From Zerene cesonia (taxonomy: Eukaryota > Arthropoda > Insecta > Lepidoptera > Pieridae), in NCBI RefSeq assembly GCF_012273895.1, contig NW_024045134.1:1488001-1552000 (forward strand): DNA of 64,000 nucleotides, in the 5' to 3' direction. Below are positions 39,030 through 50,876 of this stretch, piece by piece (position 1 is the stretch's first letter; every line of letters starts with the position of its first letter). The notes beneath the pieces were generated by a model. The model made no database searches, was not told the DNA's origin, and saw nothing but the letters and a program-made list of their open reading frames with translations. A program made the position numbers and the translations under genes.

Positions 39030-42000
39030 ATTGGAATCTCGGAATCGGTCATATTCGTGTTTTATCGACTTAAACTTAGCGAATCTTCCTGACATCTATT
39101 GACGAATAATAATACTAATACTATTTTTTCTTCCTGACATCTATTGGCGAATAATAATACTATTTTTTGGTGAATAATTAAAGTTCCAGCAAATGGCGTT
39201 GTTAAGTAACGAAGTCAATGTGTGTTTGCTTTGAGGTTAGATTGTTTATATTGTTTTGTATCTTCTTGATGCACGTGTTCACTTAAAAAGGCCTAAACTA
39301 TCTTGGAAAAAAAACGCTTATAAACAATCTAACTTCACGAAGTTAAACCGAGCGAAGCTCGGTCATCCAGGTACTGTTACAATTATATTCTAAGAGGTCA
39401 CAAAGCTCACCCATTCCCTCCGACAGGCGTCCAAAGAGAATGGCGACACGCACCCTAAGGGTCAGGACGTGGTGGACATTCCTATGCCCCAAGCGGAGGA
39501 CTCGCAGCCGCCGGCGCCAGCGTCAGCACCGCCCCCGCAGGAGCCGCCGCCCGAGCCGCCGCAGCCTCCGCAGCCCCCACAGCCGCCGCAGCCGCCGCAG
39601 CCGCCGCAGCCGCCGCAGCCCCCCGACGAGCCCGACGTCACGGCCAATGGGGACGCCGAGACTAATGGCTCGGAGGTAGTTTATAATTTTTGGCAGCATA
39701 ATGCAGGTTCCTAAGAGATCTTGTGGCTGAGCAAACAAGTACGTAAGTGTTAGCTGTCTGAGCATTTCATATAATTTACATAGAACCAAATAATGTTCTT
39801 CAAAAACCACAATTTCTGTGTGAGATATTGAACATTTACAACACAAGACCTCAACATTGCAAATTAATTTGAACAGAATTATGTATCTCAAAAGCCAGTT
39901 ATATTAAAAAATTGTATTTCCACATTTAGTACTCTAACATAACATTAACTTATTGGACATGTTCCAGCCAACATCCACACCACCGATCAGCAGCTCGGCG
40001 GTGAAGGGAGGCAGCGTGGTGGAGAGTGTCCTGCTCAGCAGCCAGCAGCCGGCGCCGCCCAAGCCCAAGAGCCTCACTAAGCTGCCCATGCCGCCGAATA
40101 CTCAGGTATATGTTGTTTACATTACTATTATTCTTATATGTAGCTGCTAAGCCTGATATATCTAAATATATATAACTCAAAGGTGACTGACATAGTGATC
40201 TATCAACGCACAGCCCAAACCACTGGATGGAACAGGCTAAAATTTGACATGCAGATAGATATGACATAGGGGATGAAAGTACCAAGAAAATTTATAAGGA
40301 CCGCACGGGCGAAGTTGCGGGCAACAGCTAGTTAGGTATATGTTGTTTATTTTGATATGTTGTTGGATGAATAAATTGTATTTGGGATGAAAGCTGTTCT
40401 ATGTCCTTTCTCGGGTTTCGACCTATCTTTGTACGAATTTTCTTCCAAATTATTTCTGTGGTTTAAGCGTGAAAAAGAGACAGACAGACAGACAGAGTAA
40501 ATTTCACATTTATAATAACACTAGCTGCGCCCCGTGGTTTCGTCCGCGTAAATCCGTGTATCCAGTAGGAACATCGGGATAAAAAGTTGCCTGTATGTTA
40601 TTCCAGTTGCCAAGCTGACCAGCTGTCTATATACCAAATTTCATTGCAATCGGTTCAGTAGTTTTTGCGTGAAAGAGCAACAAAAACAAACACATCCTTA
40701 CAAACTTTCGCATTTACAATATTAGTATGATATGATATGATTAAATTTGGTGTAATAATTGCTAGAGAACATTTATTCCAAATTCACTATTAAATTCCGC
40801 AACATATTTTTTAATACCTTTTGTAATTTGGCTAATATACACTTATTAACTCTTAAGGTTGTTTTGATTGCAGGTTGAAGACATAAAGACCCTAGCAAAT
40901 GAGAGTCCGCTGAGCACTCCTTCGCCCAGTCCTGTAAAGAAACCCGAGAAAGCTGAGAAACCCAAGAAAACTGGCATCATGAATCTACCCATGCCACCTG
41001 GTATGTACAATTTTGAGTATTCTTGGACTAATAAATAAAACATATGTTACATACACAAATACATTTTACTAACGTTCCGCCCTGGCATCGCCTGTATTAC
41101 ATATATAGACTATATACATACATTTATAGCATTCGGGTATCATGTAAATATCCTATGATAGAATAAATTTTGAAATTGTTTCATAAGTTCCTGAGATAAT
41201 CATATTCAAACAAACTCTTCGAATTAGCTATAGAACGCAATGTTAATTATATATTTTATTTTATTTTAATAATATCTATCCCTTCTTATTACCATGTGTA
41301 GATGTAGAATATCTGACATTGCATTATGATTCCACAAATTATCCCATTCAAATTACAAAAAGAAACTAATTTTAATTTGAATGATTCATAATGGTAAATA
41401 ATATTATTACATTTGTCCAGTGATACCCGGTTCGGAGGAACTGAGCGGAGACGAAGCGGGGGGCTCGACGCCACCGCCCGTCTCGCACTCGGATCGGTAT
41501 TCGCACGTGTTCACTAGGAAGAAGGACAGTAATGTATGTTTATTTATATATATTTTTATTAATATTAACTAGCCTTCTATGTATTAACTAGCTTTCCGAC
41601 TTTTAGCAGCGGCTTCGCTCGCGTGATCAGAGAAAATTTAAATTTGTTATGAAACATGTCCCAGTCTTGATATCGAATTCTTTTTTTCCATCTGTCGACA
41701 CAATTTATATATTTCGAAGTGATTTAAAAGCGCATCGTAATGGATCTTCCCGTGGTAATTACATGTTTCCTCGCGATAAAAAGTCTAGTCTCCTGGCTAC
41801 CAACATAATAAAAGCAACTTTAAGTAATTCGCTTAAGATAGAATTTGTGAAACTACATGGTTAAAGCATAACGACTTCGTAGGTATAGTTAGTAAGTGTT
41901 TTAGCCACATTGTGGCTCTATTTTCATTACACGCCTATGAGACTGCATGTCATCTATCAAACTAATACTAAAAAAATGTATTTATCAGAGCGGTGCAAAA

Positions 42001-44150
42001 TTAAAGCGGCCTCGTATATTGAAACGTCGCGGTTCGAAAGTGGTGCCCGTGGTGACCGCCACGCACCACGCGAAGGACTGGGGCGAGAAGTGCGTTGACG
42101 GCTTCCAGGTAAGCAACTATTCATCTCTTTGAAAAAAATGTTCAATAAGCTATACACTAAACACATAAAAAACTAGTTTTCTGATCGCCTGAGTGTCTGA
42201 GTTTATAGAATGTGATGACAACTAAACAAACTGAAAATTTTGAGTTTGAGTTTGATAAAATATAAAGTATTATAACAATTCCCCAAAGTGAGTCCAAAGA
42301 TGTAAAACCACATTGTTTGCTGCCCCTCATGACATATCAATATGCCAGGTGATAACACAAATAGGCGAGGGCACCTACGGCCAAGTGTACAAAGCCCGAG
42401 ACAAGAACACGGGCCAGCTGGTGGCGCTGAAGAAGGTCCGGCTGGAGAATGAGAAAGAGGGCTTCCCGATCACCGCGGTGAGAGAGATCAAGATCTTGCG
42501 TCAGCTGAATCACAAGAACATTGTCAATTTGAGAGAAATTGTGACAGATAAACAGGACGCTATGGACTTTAGGAAGGTGAATGTTTATTTTTGCTTTTAT
42601 TTAAAGGGCTAATTTGCATAGCTGATTTATTCTATAGTGAAAATTACTTATAACTGCTAATTGTTGCATTATTTAACAAATTTCTAAGTATAACTGACGT
42701 GAGTTAAGCACTTATGCTGCCTTTTTAACTGAAGGGGATTATTTTTATTGAAATTACGTCATTAGTTATGTGTTCATCTATTATATAATTTTGTTGTCTA
42801 TATGACTGTACATGAAAGATATCTAAATTATAGGATAAGGGCTCATTCTACCTAGTCTTCGAATACATGGACCACGATCTCATGGGGCTGCTGGAATCCA
42901 AGATGGTTGACTTCACTGAGTCACACAACGCCTCCATAATGAGGCAACTTCTCGACGGACTGGCGTACTGTCACCGCAAGAACTTTCTGCATCGGGACAT
43001 CAAGTGTAGTAATATATTGATGAATAATAAGTGAGTGGATGACATATGGGATGTTTATAGGATTATTTAACTCTTTTTTTTTTTTATACACATTAAAATT
43101 TCATGTTTGCCCTAAAAAAGGACCCTGAGTGACTGATTCTATTGATTATTATAACAATAGTCCTTTACTACGTTTTATATCATAAGTTTTTATTTGGTCT
43201 TTTTCTTCTAAGTCTTTTTAAAGTATTGTGTTTTGTAATAACTAAATAAAAAAAAAAATATTCACATAACAAATCAATGTATGGATATGAATCTAAAGGC
43301 ACCTGAACTGTTAAAGTACTATCTCAGGCGCCAGATTTGATGTAGCTAAATTCATACAAAACTATTGTCAACTTATCATAGGGTCAATTGGATATAACAA
43401 ATTGTCCGTTCATATGAAAAGGGTTGAGTTTGAGTAAACGCTTACAGGGGTGAAGTGAAACTAGGTGACTTCGGTCTGGCGCGGCTGTGGTCCGCTGAGG
43501 ACCGGCAGAGGCCCTACACCAACAAGGTATAATAATATCATAATAATGTTTTATAAAGAATAATTTTGTTTGTTTCATCATCATCATCATCAGCCCATAT
43601 TTGTTCCCATTGCTGGGACACAGGCCTCCTATGAGGTCTTTTTTGTTTGTTTGGGAGAGATTAATTTAAAAACTGCTTTTATGATATGTATTTATATAAT
43701 TATATTCTTCGGCATATCCGTGAGTTTGGAAGTGTTAATCTCACCAATCTCATTAGCAATCTTACGACTCAACTTATTTGGGAGCTTTATTAATCACTAG
43801 CTGTGACCCGCGGTTGAAACCGCGTAAGTCCGTATCCCGTAGGAATATCGGTATAAAAAGTGTCTGTGTTATTTCAGTTGTCCAGCTATCTACGAAGCGA
43901 ATAGTAATATTATTCACCAATAGATGTCACGAAAAAAAAACACGAATATGACATTATTTCAGTTGTCCAGCTGTCTACGAAGCAAAATAGTATTACTATT
44001 CACCAATAGATGTCAGGGAAAAAAAAAACACGAATAAAACACGAATATGACATTTTCTAAAAAAAATTCCTAGCTAGATCGATTTATCGCCCTCGAAAAC
44101 CCCTATATACTAAATTTCATGAAAATCGTTGGAGCCGATTCCGAGATCCC

Positions 44151-44185
<35 letters not shown>

Positions 44186-46224
44186 AGAATTGCTCGTTTA
44201 AAGGTATAAGATATTTATAAATATTATCACATTAAATATTAATTATGTTAAGTTGACATGGATGAACCCACAGCATATATTATTGTTCTGATAATATTTA
44301 TGGATAAATATTGATTAACAAGATTTCTGTTTTATCCCAAGGGAGCATTTAATCGGGACAAAAAGTATCCTATCACCCAAGTCAGCTCATAGCCTGACTG
44401 TGTACCAATTTTAATCAAAGTCCGTTATGTACTTTCAGCGTGATTGACTTGGATGTTTATCCAAACAAACAAACTTTTACATTTATAATACTGGCTGCGC
44501 CCCGCGGTTTCACCCGCGTAACGTAAAAAGAGCAACAAACACATTCATCGATCCTCACAAACTTTCGCATTTATGATATTAGTAGGATAGGATATGATTA
44601 GTGTGAAGTGTGATCAATAAAATGATTATAGGTGATCACGCTGTGGTACCGGCCGCCCGAGCTGCTGCTGGGCGAGGAGCGCTACGGGCCCGCGGTCGAC
44701 GTGTGGTCGATGGGCTGCATACTGGGAGAGCTCTTCCTCAAACATCCGCTGTTCCAGGTATTGTAGATGACTGGGTTTTGGCGGTTTGGCTAGATATCAT
44801 ATTTTCTTGGTTACTACATTAACTCGATTATTTGAACGACCTTCTGTTTGTATGACTTTGCTTGTAATGATCTGATCATTTTGATTTTAATTTTTAAATG
44901 TATATTAAAGTACGTTTTAAAGGTATATTATGACTGTTCATTAACATTTTTCTTAATAATTCAATCATGCTCAAATTCAATACCCGCCGTTAATAATAAT
45001 TGGGATTGTTGCTAATTGACCATACAGATGGCGAGGGGAACTAGCCATATAAAACAAAAGACATTCGATGACCATTCGCCGAGAGATTAGGCGTCGCCAC
45101 GAACCACGTGTCACAACGTGGGTTCGAATCCCGGCTTGTAATCGATTTTTTTTTAATTCCTCGAAAATTTTTCGTACTCAAATTGTACTGTTTATTTATC
45201 TCAAATCTTTGGTCTCTCTTCTTATCCATTTCAAAACTCTAATCTAGTAAGTAAACGTTAATGTAAAGAAAGTAAACAAACGCTAAGGATTGCGTATATG
45301 TACTTAATCTATGACGTAAAATATCTTAGTATTATAACCTAGGCTTAGTTGTTTTTTTCTTCAATACGTAATCAAGTTTTATATTTGTGTTATTGTAATT
45401 AAGTATTTGTTGGCTGTAAGCATCACAACAAGCAGACATTTTGACTATTGAATCATAGATATGACAATTCCATTCATTACAGGCCAACATGGAAATGATG
45501 CAACTCGAGATGATATCGCGAGTGTGCGGAACACCCGTGCCGGGGGTGTGGCCGAACGTTGTGAACCTACCGCTGTGGCACACCCTCCGTCCCAAGCGGT
45601 TCCACAAGCGGTGCGTGAGAGAGCACTTTGCGTTCATGCCGGCGCCGGCGTTGCATCTGTTGGATCGGATGCTGGAACTGGACCCCGACAGACGGATCAC
45701 GGCCGAGGAGGCGCTGAAAAGCCAGTGGCTGAAGAGTGTTGTGCCGGATCAGTGAGTATATCATGTTGTTTTACGAGTTTTATAAGGTACCTAGATATTA
45801 AAAATACTACAACACATAGTGTAATGAATGTAATATGTTGTATCACTATACAATACAACTTGAAAACCTATAAAAATAAGATTTGATACAATTGGTTTTC
45901 ATTATCAATATGTGATTAGACTGCACTTTTCAAAAATATTAAATTTATAGTCATTAGAGATATGACAGTCATTGAATTGTATCCATATAATTTTCCAGAA
46001 TGCCAGCGCCAGAATTGCCGACATGGCAAGACTGCCACGAGCTCTGGTCCAAACAACGCAGGCGCCAACAACGCGAGCAAGAACAGGGCAAGCCGAAAAG
46101 CTACAATGCCGATGAAAAAGACTTCAAGCAGAACGAATCTTCCAACCAGTCGGACTCTAGCTTTAAAAGTGAATTCAAAGAGTTCAAAACTGATCCCCCG
46201 CAAGAGACTGGACAAGTTAAATAG
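32265..46224 (+). CDS. Cdk12: Cdk12, cyclin K-dependent kinase of RNA polymerase II CTD
   Basis: Cdk12 with cyclin K phosphorylates the RNA polymerase II C-terminal domain during elongation in the nucleus. Seventeen exons join in frame to 1092 residues: 32265-33007, 35484-35653, 36318-36438, 36798-36914, 37470-37593, 38646-38777, 39427-39675, 39968-40105, 40874-41000, 41421-41533, 41989-42108, 42349-42576, 42834-43030, 43448-43526, 44632-44757, 45483-45751, 45999-46224. The start is the first ATG after an in-frame TAG at 32223. The N-terminus is rich in His/Lys and RS dipeptides (exons 1-5), followed by DTSLFAELVKDKHKRAK, a PPQ repeat in exon 7 and KLPMPP/NLPMPP motifs. The kinase domain begins near residue 719: IGEGTYGQVYKARD, ATP lysine in VALKKVR, cyclin-contact helix PITAVRE, catalytic HRDIKCSNIL (Asp about 849), DFG, T-loop PYTNKVITLWYRPPE. 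The C-terminal tail is short and charged. A 1000-N gap lies in intron 1, so an extra small exon there cannot be excluded. Confidence 0.95.
33741..34740. other. assembly gap (1000 N) in Cdk12 intron 1
   Basis: Exactly 1000 undetermined bases. The exons on either side join in phase (AG|C, serine), so no coding sequence need be missing. Confidence 0.99.
35861..36194 (+). repeat. long copy of the 'agcgggca' repeat family
   Basis: An 18-base T-run is followed by 'gtcatagcgggcagctgagc', 'gcctgatggtaagcgatcac', 'cgtacgaaacacagtggcat' and 'ggtgtggtacttccccggtg', ending at 'cgactcccacaataaa'. The terminal homopolymer suggests a retroposed element read from its tail. It fills Cdk12 intron 2 and ends about 120 bp before an RS exon. 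Confidence 0.75.
36461..36556. repeat. 24-bp minisatellite, four units
   Basis: Units start at 36461, 36485, 36509 and 36533 with consensus beginning 'ctatatccggacctacacct'. The last unit has diverged. It lies 22 bp after the donor of Cdk12 exon 3. Confidence 0.8.
37675..37850 (-). mobile_element. Helitron-like element, diverged
   Basis: CTAGCTGCCCGCGGCTTTGC at the left, then a C-run ('accccccccccccc') and a ragged right end near 'ttttctactatata'. It lies in Cdk12 intron 5. Confidence 0.55.
38308..38609 (-). repeat. long copy of the 'agcgggca' repeat family, inverted
   Basis: The reverse complement of the copy at 35861: 'tgggagtcgaattgggccag' at the left and 'catcaggcgaaccaccacat' plus a 14-base A-run at the right. 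It ends about 37 bp before the Cdk12 exon at 38646. Confidence 0.75.
38949..39160 (-). mobile_element. (TA)n-containing dispersed element, copy A
   Basis: Contains 'acctttaaacgagcaattct', a TA array (about 38976-39023), 'ggaatctcggaatcggtcat' and a tandemly doubled 'ttcctgacatctattgacga' segment. It is an inverted copy of 43891-44213. It lies in Cdk12 intron 6. Confidence 0.7.
39236..39333. repeat. short inverted-repeat element
   Basis: GTTAGATTGTTTATA near 39236 is inverted as TATAAACAATCTAAC near 39320, giving a roughly 98-bp foldback just upstream of Cdk12 exon 7. 'cgagcgaagctcggtcatcc' follows. Confidence 0.55.
40521..40730 (-). mobile_element. Lep1-type Helitron-like element
   Basis: Full-length reverse copy in Cdk12 intron 8, CTAGCTGCGCCCCGTGG to 'ttacaatattagtatga'. 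It carries a small internal duplication ('gttgccaagctgaccagctg'). Confidence 0.75.
43797..43890 (-). mobile_element. Lep1-type Helitron-like element, truncated
   Basis: CTAGCTGTGACCCGCGG to the 'tgtccagctatctacg' block, where it merges into the element that follows. This junction is shared with neither full-length family. Confidence 0.65.
43891..44213 (+). mobile_element. (TA)n-containing dispersed element, copy B
   Basis: Two tandem segments with 'ttcaccaatagatgtca' are followed by 'aaacacgaatatgaca', 'gccgattccgagatcccaat', a TA array (about 44155-44182) and 'caagaattgctcgtttaaag'. It is the inverted counterpart of 38949-39160. It lies in Cdk12 intron 14. Confidence 0.7.
44491..44587 (-). 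mobile_element. Helitron-like element with internal deletion
   Basis: Both ends are present (CTGGCTGCGCCCCGCGG and 'tatgatattagtagga') but about 100 bp of the interior is missing. It ends 44 bp before the Cdk12 exon at 44632. Confidence 0.75.
45069..45155 (+). repeat. tRNA-derived sequence (SINE head or tRNA relic)
   Basis: 'accattcgccgagagattag' resembles an A box and 'gtgggttcgaatcccggc' is a near-perfect B box with T-arm. An 8-9 base T-run follows, like a pol III terminator. No intact acceptor stem can be paired, so it is not a functional tRNA. It lies in Cdk12 intron 15. Confidence 0.5.
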
Positions 46225-48432
46225 TATTTAGAGTATTACTATTATGGCTATTACCGATAGTGTTCATGTGATAGTGCCCCTGTCCTCTATGAGGAAAGGC
46301 CAAGTGGTCCAATGAATTTATCGTGACAGTGATGCCAGTAAAGTGAAATATAGTGAAATTGCCAGGTATAAAACAATAATTAGCTGGTGGAAACTGTTTT
46401 TAGTGTGAGTGCTGTGCATGGTGAATTTTTCAAATCAAATCGTTTTTACGTTGATGCTACAAAATTCTGCCAATAATTAAAGATCATATGAGGAGCTATA
46501 TGTAAATTATTGAAGTTTAAGAATCATGAATATTGCAATGCTTTTATTGATAGCATAGATAGATGTTAAAAAAAAATTAAATAAATTATAAAATTGCTCA
46601 TTTATTGTTTATATCTGAACTCTGATATGTTCCTAATAATAGTATGGTATTTGAGTTCATTGAATGGTTTAGATGCAAATGCTTCTAAAAGTGAATTTCA
46701 GAGCATCTAATCTTGATATAAATTGTATTTGAAGTGATATTAAGTGAAGAATTCAACTAATATGAAAGTGAATCAAATAAGTACACAAAGACTTTTTAAT
46801 TGTGAAATTGCTTTTATGCACATAAAAACTAAGTTATAAACCAAAGCATCGAGCATAGTGCTTGTTACCTGTCGAGGATTGATAATAATTATCTAACTGT
46901 AAATAAGTGTAAATATATTTGTAACTTGTAGTTAGTGTTATGAACAACTTGTTAGTGAAGCATTATATTGACTTGTTAGTTAAATATTACAATAGTGAAT
47001 CACTTTAAAATAGCCCCATTGTTATCCCCATTATGTTAATTATTTGGTGATGTGCCAATAGTCAGTATTCGAAAATGCTTCTGCGGTTTTAGTAAATTAC
47101 CAGCTACATATTATATTTTAATTGAAGTATAAATTATTCCAGTACAATAACATCACAAAATATAGATTAAGTGTCTGTGATCTTCGATTACTTTGCACAA
47201 TTGACAATTCTTGCTTTAGGATATGAAAAGCAATTGTTTTTAAGAAATCTTGCGCTTCTGAGATACTGCCAAATCGGATCAACTGCAGAGCAAAGCTAGT
47301 AAAATATATTTTGAATGTTGATAATTGTTTTTTTACATGGGTAAACTATTTTCTGTTTGCAATTAGGAAAGAATCTTGATGTAAATATTTGTTTTGGATT
47401 ATTGTGAAGGGATTTAAGGTATTATAATGTTAAAGTTTATTATCAAACACCCAAAATAGAATTCCAAAATTTTTTGTTACTGATTTGAATTCAGGCATAG
47501 TACCAAAGGTGTATCAATCTTAAATTTAAAATATTTAATGATTTTTAGAAGAGTCTTGAATTGTCAATTATGTGACAATATTTTGCATTTAATTATTTTT
47601 AATAAATAATTTGTATATGTAACAGTTAAAGCATTAAGTATAGTGTAACAAAAATGCATACATGTTATGTTCATATACATATTAAGCATTCTCAATAAAA
47701 CTGTAAATTGTATTAAAAGTATTTAGAAAATTGATAAAATATTTTATGAATAGTGAAATTGGCTTTGTCAAAGTCACAAATAAAAATGTATTACAGGGAT
47801 ATGTTACTGCATTATAATTTTAAAGTATTTAAATTTTAAATGCATTCACAATACACTCAGGTGTTGAGCAGAGCTCGGCACTTATCCTAGGAACATCCAA
47901 TAACTGCCAATGTGAATGTATAATAATTATTATGTTAAAATGTAGAAGTGTGAATGAAATGGATATTGTGGAGTCCAAAGCAATACAGTCATATAAAAGT
48001 GTAGATTTGTAAGACTCAGTTCCACAAGTTTAGCGTTATTCACATAATTCCATAACCGAAAAATATATATGTGGCCTTGTCATAGATCTTAAAGTTCAAG
48101 CATTGCCTTAGGTTTTACAGCGAAGTAAAGACCTATTAGTTTTATATGTAAAAAGACAAATTGTATAGCCGACTGTATCGGACATGTAACATATTAATTT
48201 GGACAATCAAATAATCCAGAGTTTAGGTGAATGACCATAAAGTTGTATTTATTAGTTGGATGTAGGTGTATATTTGAAATGTTCCTCGATACATGTAGCC
48301 ACAATTTTATGCAATATATTTATTTGTGTGCAGGTAAGACTGAAGTGCCCGTAACTCTGGATTGTTGTTAATATATAATGCAATTGTATAAATGTACCTA
48401 CCTTTTATAAAATAAAATACATTGAAGCGAAA
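46225..48432 (+). other. Cdk12 3'UTR
   Basis: About 2.2 kb of AT-rich sequence with no coding exon and no dispersed repeat. AATAAA at 48411 precedes a plausible cleavage site near 48430. Earlier AATAAA-like hexamers occur around 46578 and 47600. Confidence 0.6.
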
Positions 48433-49479
48433 TTGTGGTTTTATTAAATAATCGTGTAAGTATATATATATTTTTATATGTAGAATGCTACAAACAATTC
48501 AAGCCGATGTATTTATATGAAATTGAAGTACAGAATAGTATGCAAAACTTTTGAGTTCCAGTGTGCATAGAACCACATGCGGAACACTATTAATTTTAGA
48601 AAAAAAAGAATAAAGGAACACAAAACAGTAAATCATTTTCCGCTCCGTGTGTATTATGTATAAATTGATCATATTTTAGTGAGTATCGACACGCTGTGAC
48701 GCTTCGGCGATAAGAGAGAAACGTTTGTTGAGATGTCTTAACGATTTTAGAGTGAACTTAGGTATAGGTCTTAGAAACTATTTTATTTGTTTGGATCATG
48801 GGAATCGGTCTGCGCGTTTAGTTCATTCAGAATTTTTATAGTGGAAATATTGTCTTAATAATCATTGTATACACACGGTCAATTAGTGACTTTGAATACA
48901 GTTGTAACAAGTTGAAGCAACGGCAAACTGAAAATGTTAGGCGTCTTACGCCATAGCCAGCGCATTTCGGCTAACTAGCGGGTGAATATCGCAGTGTCTG
49001 AGCGCTTATGCGAGCTGATTTGCGCTTAATTTCAAGAGGCACTATTTTATTAATATTTGTGGGAGGTGCGATTGTGATTGCGAACGATTGCACCGAATAC
49101 CGATTCAATTTCGGTCTCATAACACAAGAAAGCAGAAAGTAAGGAACTTGATTAAAAATGGGACGTACTATTGTGTATTCTCAACACGTAACATTTAATA
49201 ATGTTCATTGCATTTGTTATATTGAATATATTTATTTCTTAAAATGTGCAGTTGAATTAAAACATTGTGTTATTATGTAAACGACTTATTAACTGAAAGG
49301 GGTTATTGCTCTACCTATGTTGATAAGAACTGAACCGAATTGGCTCGTAGCTCGTAAACACACTAAGCAATTGTGATGGGTTCATTGAACCAGAGATATC
49401 TTCCATGGCATTATTTCACAGTACGAATGCTTGACAAATTATGAATATGATTTAATTGGCTGGGTAAATAAATACACAG
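48433..49479. other. convergent intergenic region
   Basis: About 1 kb between the inferred ends of Cdk12 (+) and the myosin (-). No gene or clear element is seen. Confidence 0.4.
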
Positions 49480-50876
49480 GCGAGTATTTTCAAATACATT
49501 TATTTATTAAAAATGACTACCATCATTTACAATAAGGCACGCATTCGCCTATATAATATTATGGCCAATTTTTCACGTATTCTACAAGAAACTAGTTTTC
49601 AATATATATTTGCATGTAAATAGTGATTTTAGTATCGTAACAGTACAAATTTGGTAGTCTACACTCTATATTTCTCAAAGGCACCTTTGATTCAGCTTAC
49701 AGCAGAAATTCATAAGGAAATGTGTCAAATATACTTTTAAAATTAATATCTACCTACTTATAGATAGTTGCTCACAAACACTCAATGTATATTTATGTCA
49801 ATTTGATTTAATATAAATACTAGAAATACGTACTTCGGTTAAAACATTTAAGTAATGGTATCATTATTTTGATGCCAAACTTCATAATATATTTATATTC
49901 GTGTTTGGCTTCACCTTATACTAACAGAATGTGAGATATGGTTTTCTTTGAATATGTTTTATAAATTTAACAAAAAAAAATCAGTACCTAGGTAATAAAA
50001 GACGATTACATAATATGCAAGTCGCTTAAATGTAGCTTGGCTTGCAATGAAAACTTTGTACATGTTTTCACTATATAGTTATATAGTTATTAAGCTATAT
50101 AGTTTAAATATGCCGCCGTAAGATTGTAATTTAACAGTGTTTATAATTTTACGGTAACATACATATTTTTTCTAATTAAAACTCAAATTAGTTCTTAAAT
50201 AGGTACATATTATTGGTACGCACTACGCAGTAAAAATTACAAAATTTTTTCAACAAAAATAAAGAATGTTATGGAGGATATGGAGGTTAAATTTTAAACG
50301 TAAAATAAATTTTGGCGCCAATATTTATGTCAATTGTCAAATTGACAATGTCAACGATAAAAATGTGGCCTCCTACTGTTACTGCAAACTAATAAATTAA
50401 AATTTTTAAATTTATTATTGCATGATTCTTTTCTTTATAAGTAAATCGACACATTTCGCTCATGTGGAAAATTCTTATGGCATTATAACTAAGTACTTTG
50501 TACGAAAACGTGTACTTACATGTATAAAAATAATATAAAATTACGCAAGTTATAAGTACATACTAGAGATAATAAAACATTTTAATTTTAAATTAAATAA
50601 CGTCATATATAAAGCTTTAGCTTATCTGATACTATTTTATTACAAATGGAAGGTCGTTAAATTTGTATTTCTTGTCATGATTTCTTTATTATTATATTAT
50701 TTAAGTATTTCTTTTATTTTGCTAAAAGTATGTAATACAATGTAAAATAATGCCGCTTGATAAGATTTCTTCTTAAGACTAGGAATAAATTACAGTTAAT
50801 AACAATAAAAAATGGTAATAGCAATAAAATATGTTTCGATGTGGTCATATTATCTCACTGATTTTTAAATACTGGT
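49480..50876 (-). other. probable 3'UTR of the class I myosin
   Basis: Reverse-strand AATAAA hexamers occur at 49499-49508, among others. The interval lacks coding potential and repeats. The exact end is uncertain. Confidence 0.4.

Noticed and set aside
39440..39891. Arg/Ser-rich, Gly/Cys-rich and Leu/Arg-rich frames
   Set aside because: Shadow frames of the PPQ coding repeat in Cdk12 exon 7.
45041..45229. 62-codon minus-strand frame
   Set aside because: Crosses the tRNA-derived repeat at 45069-45155 in antisense; no coding support.
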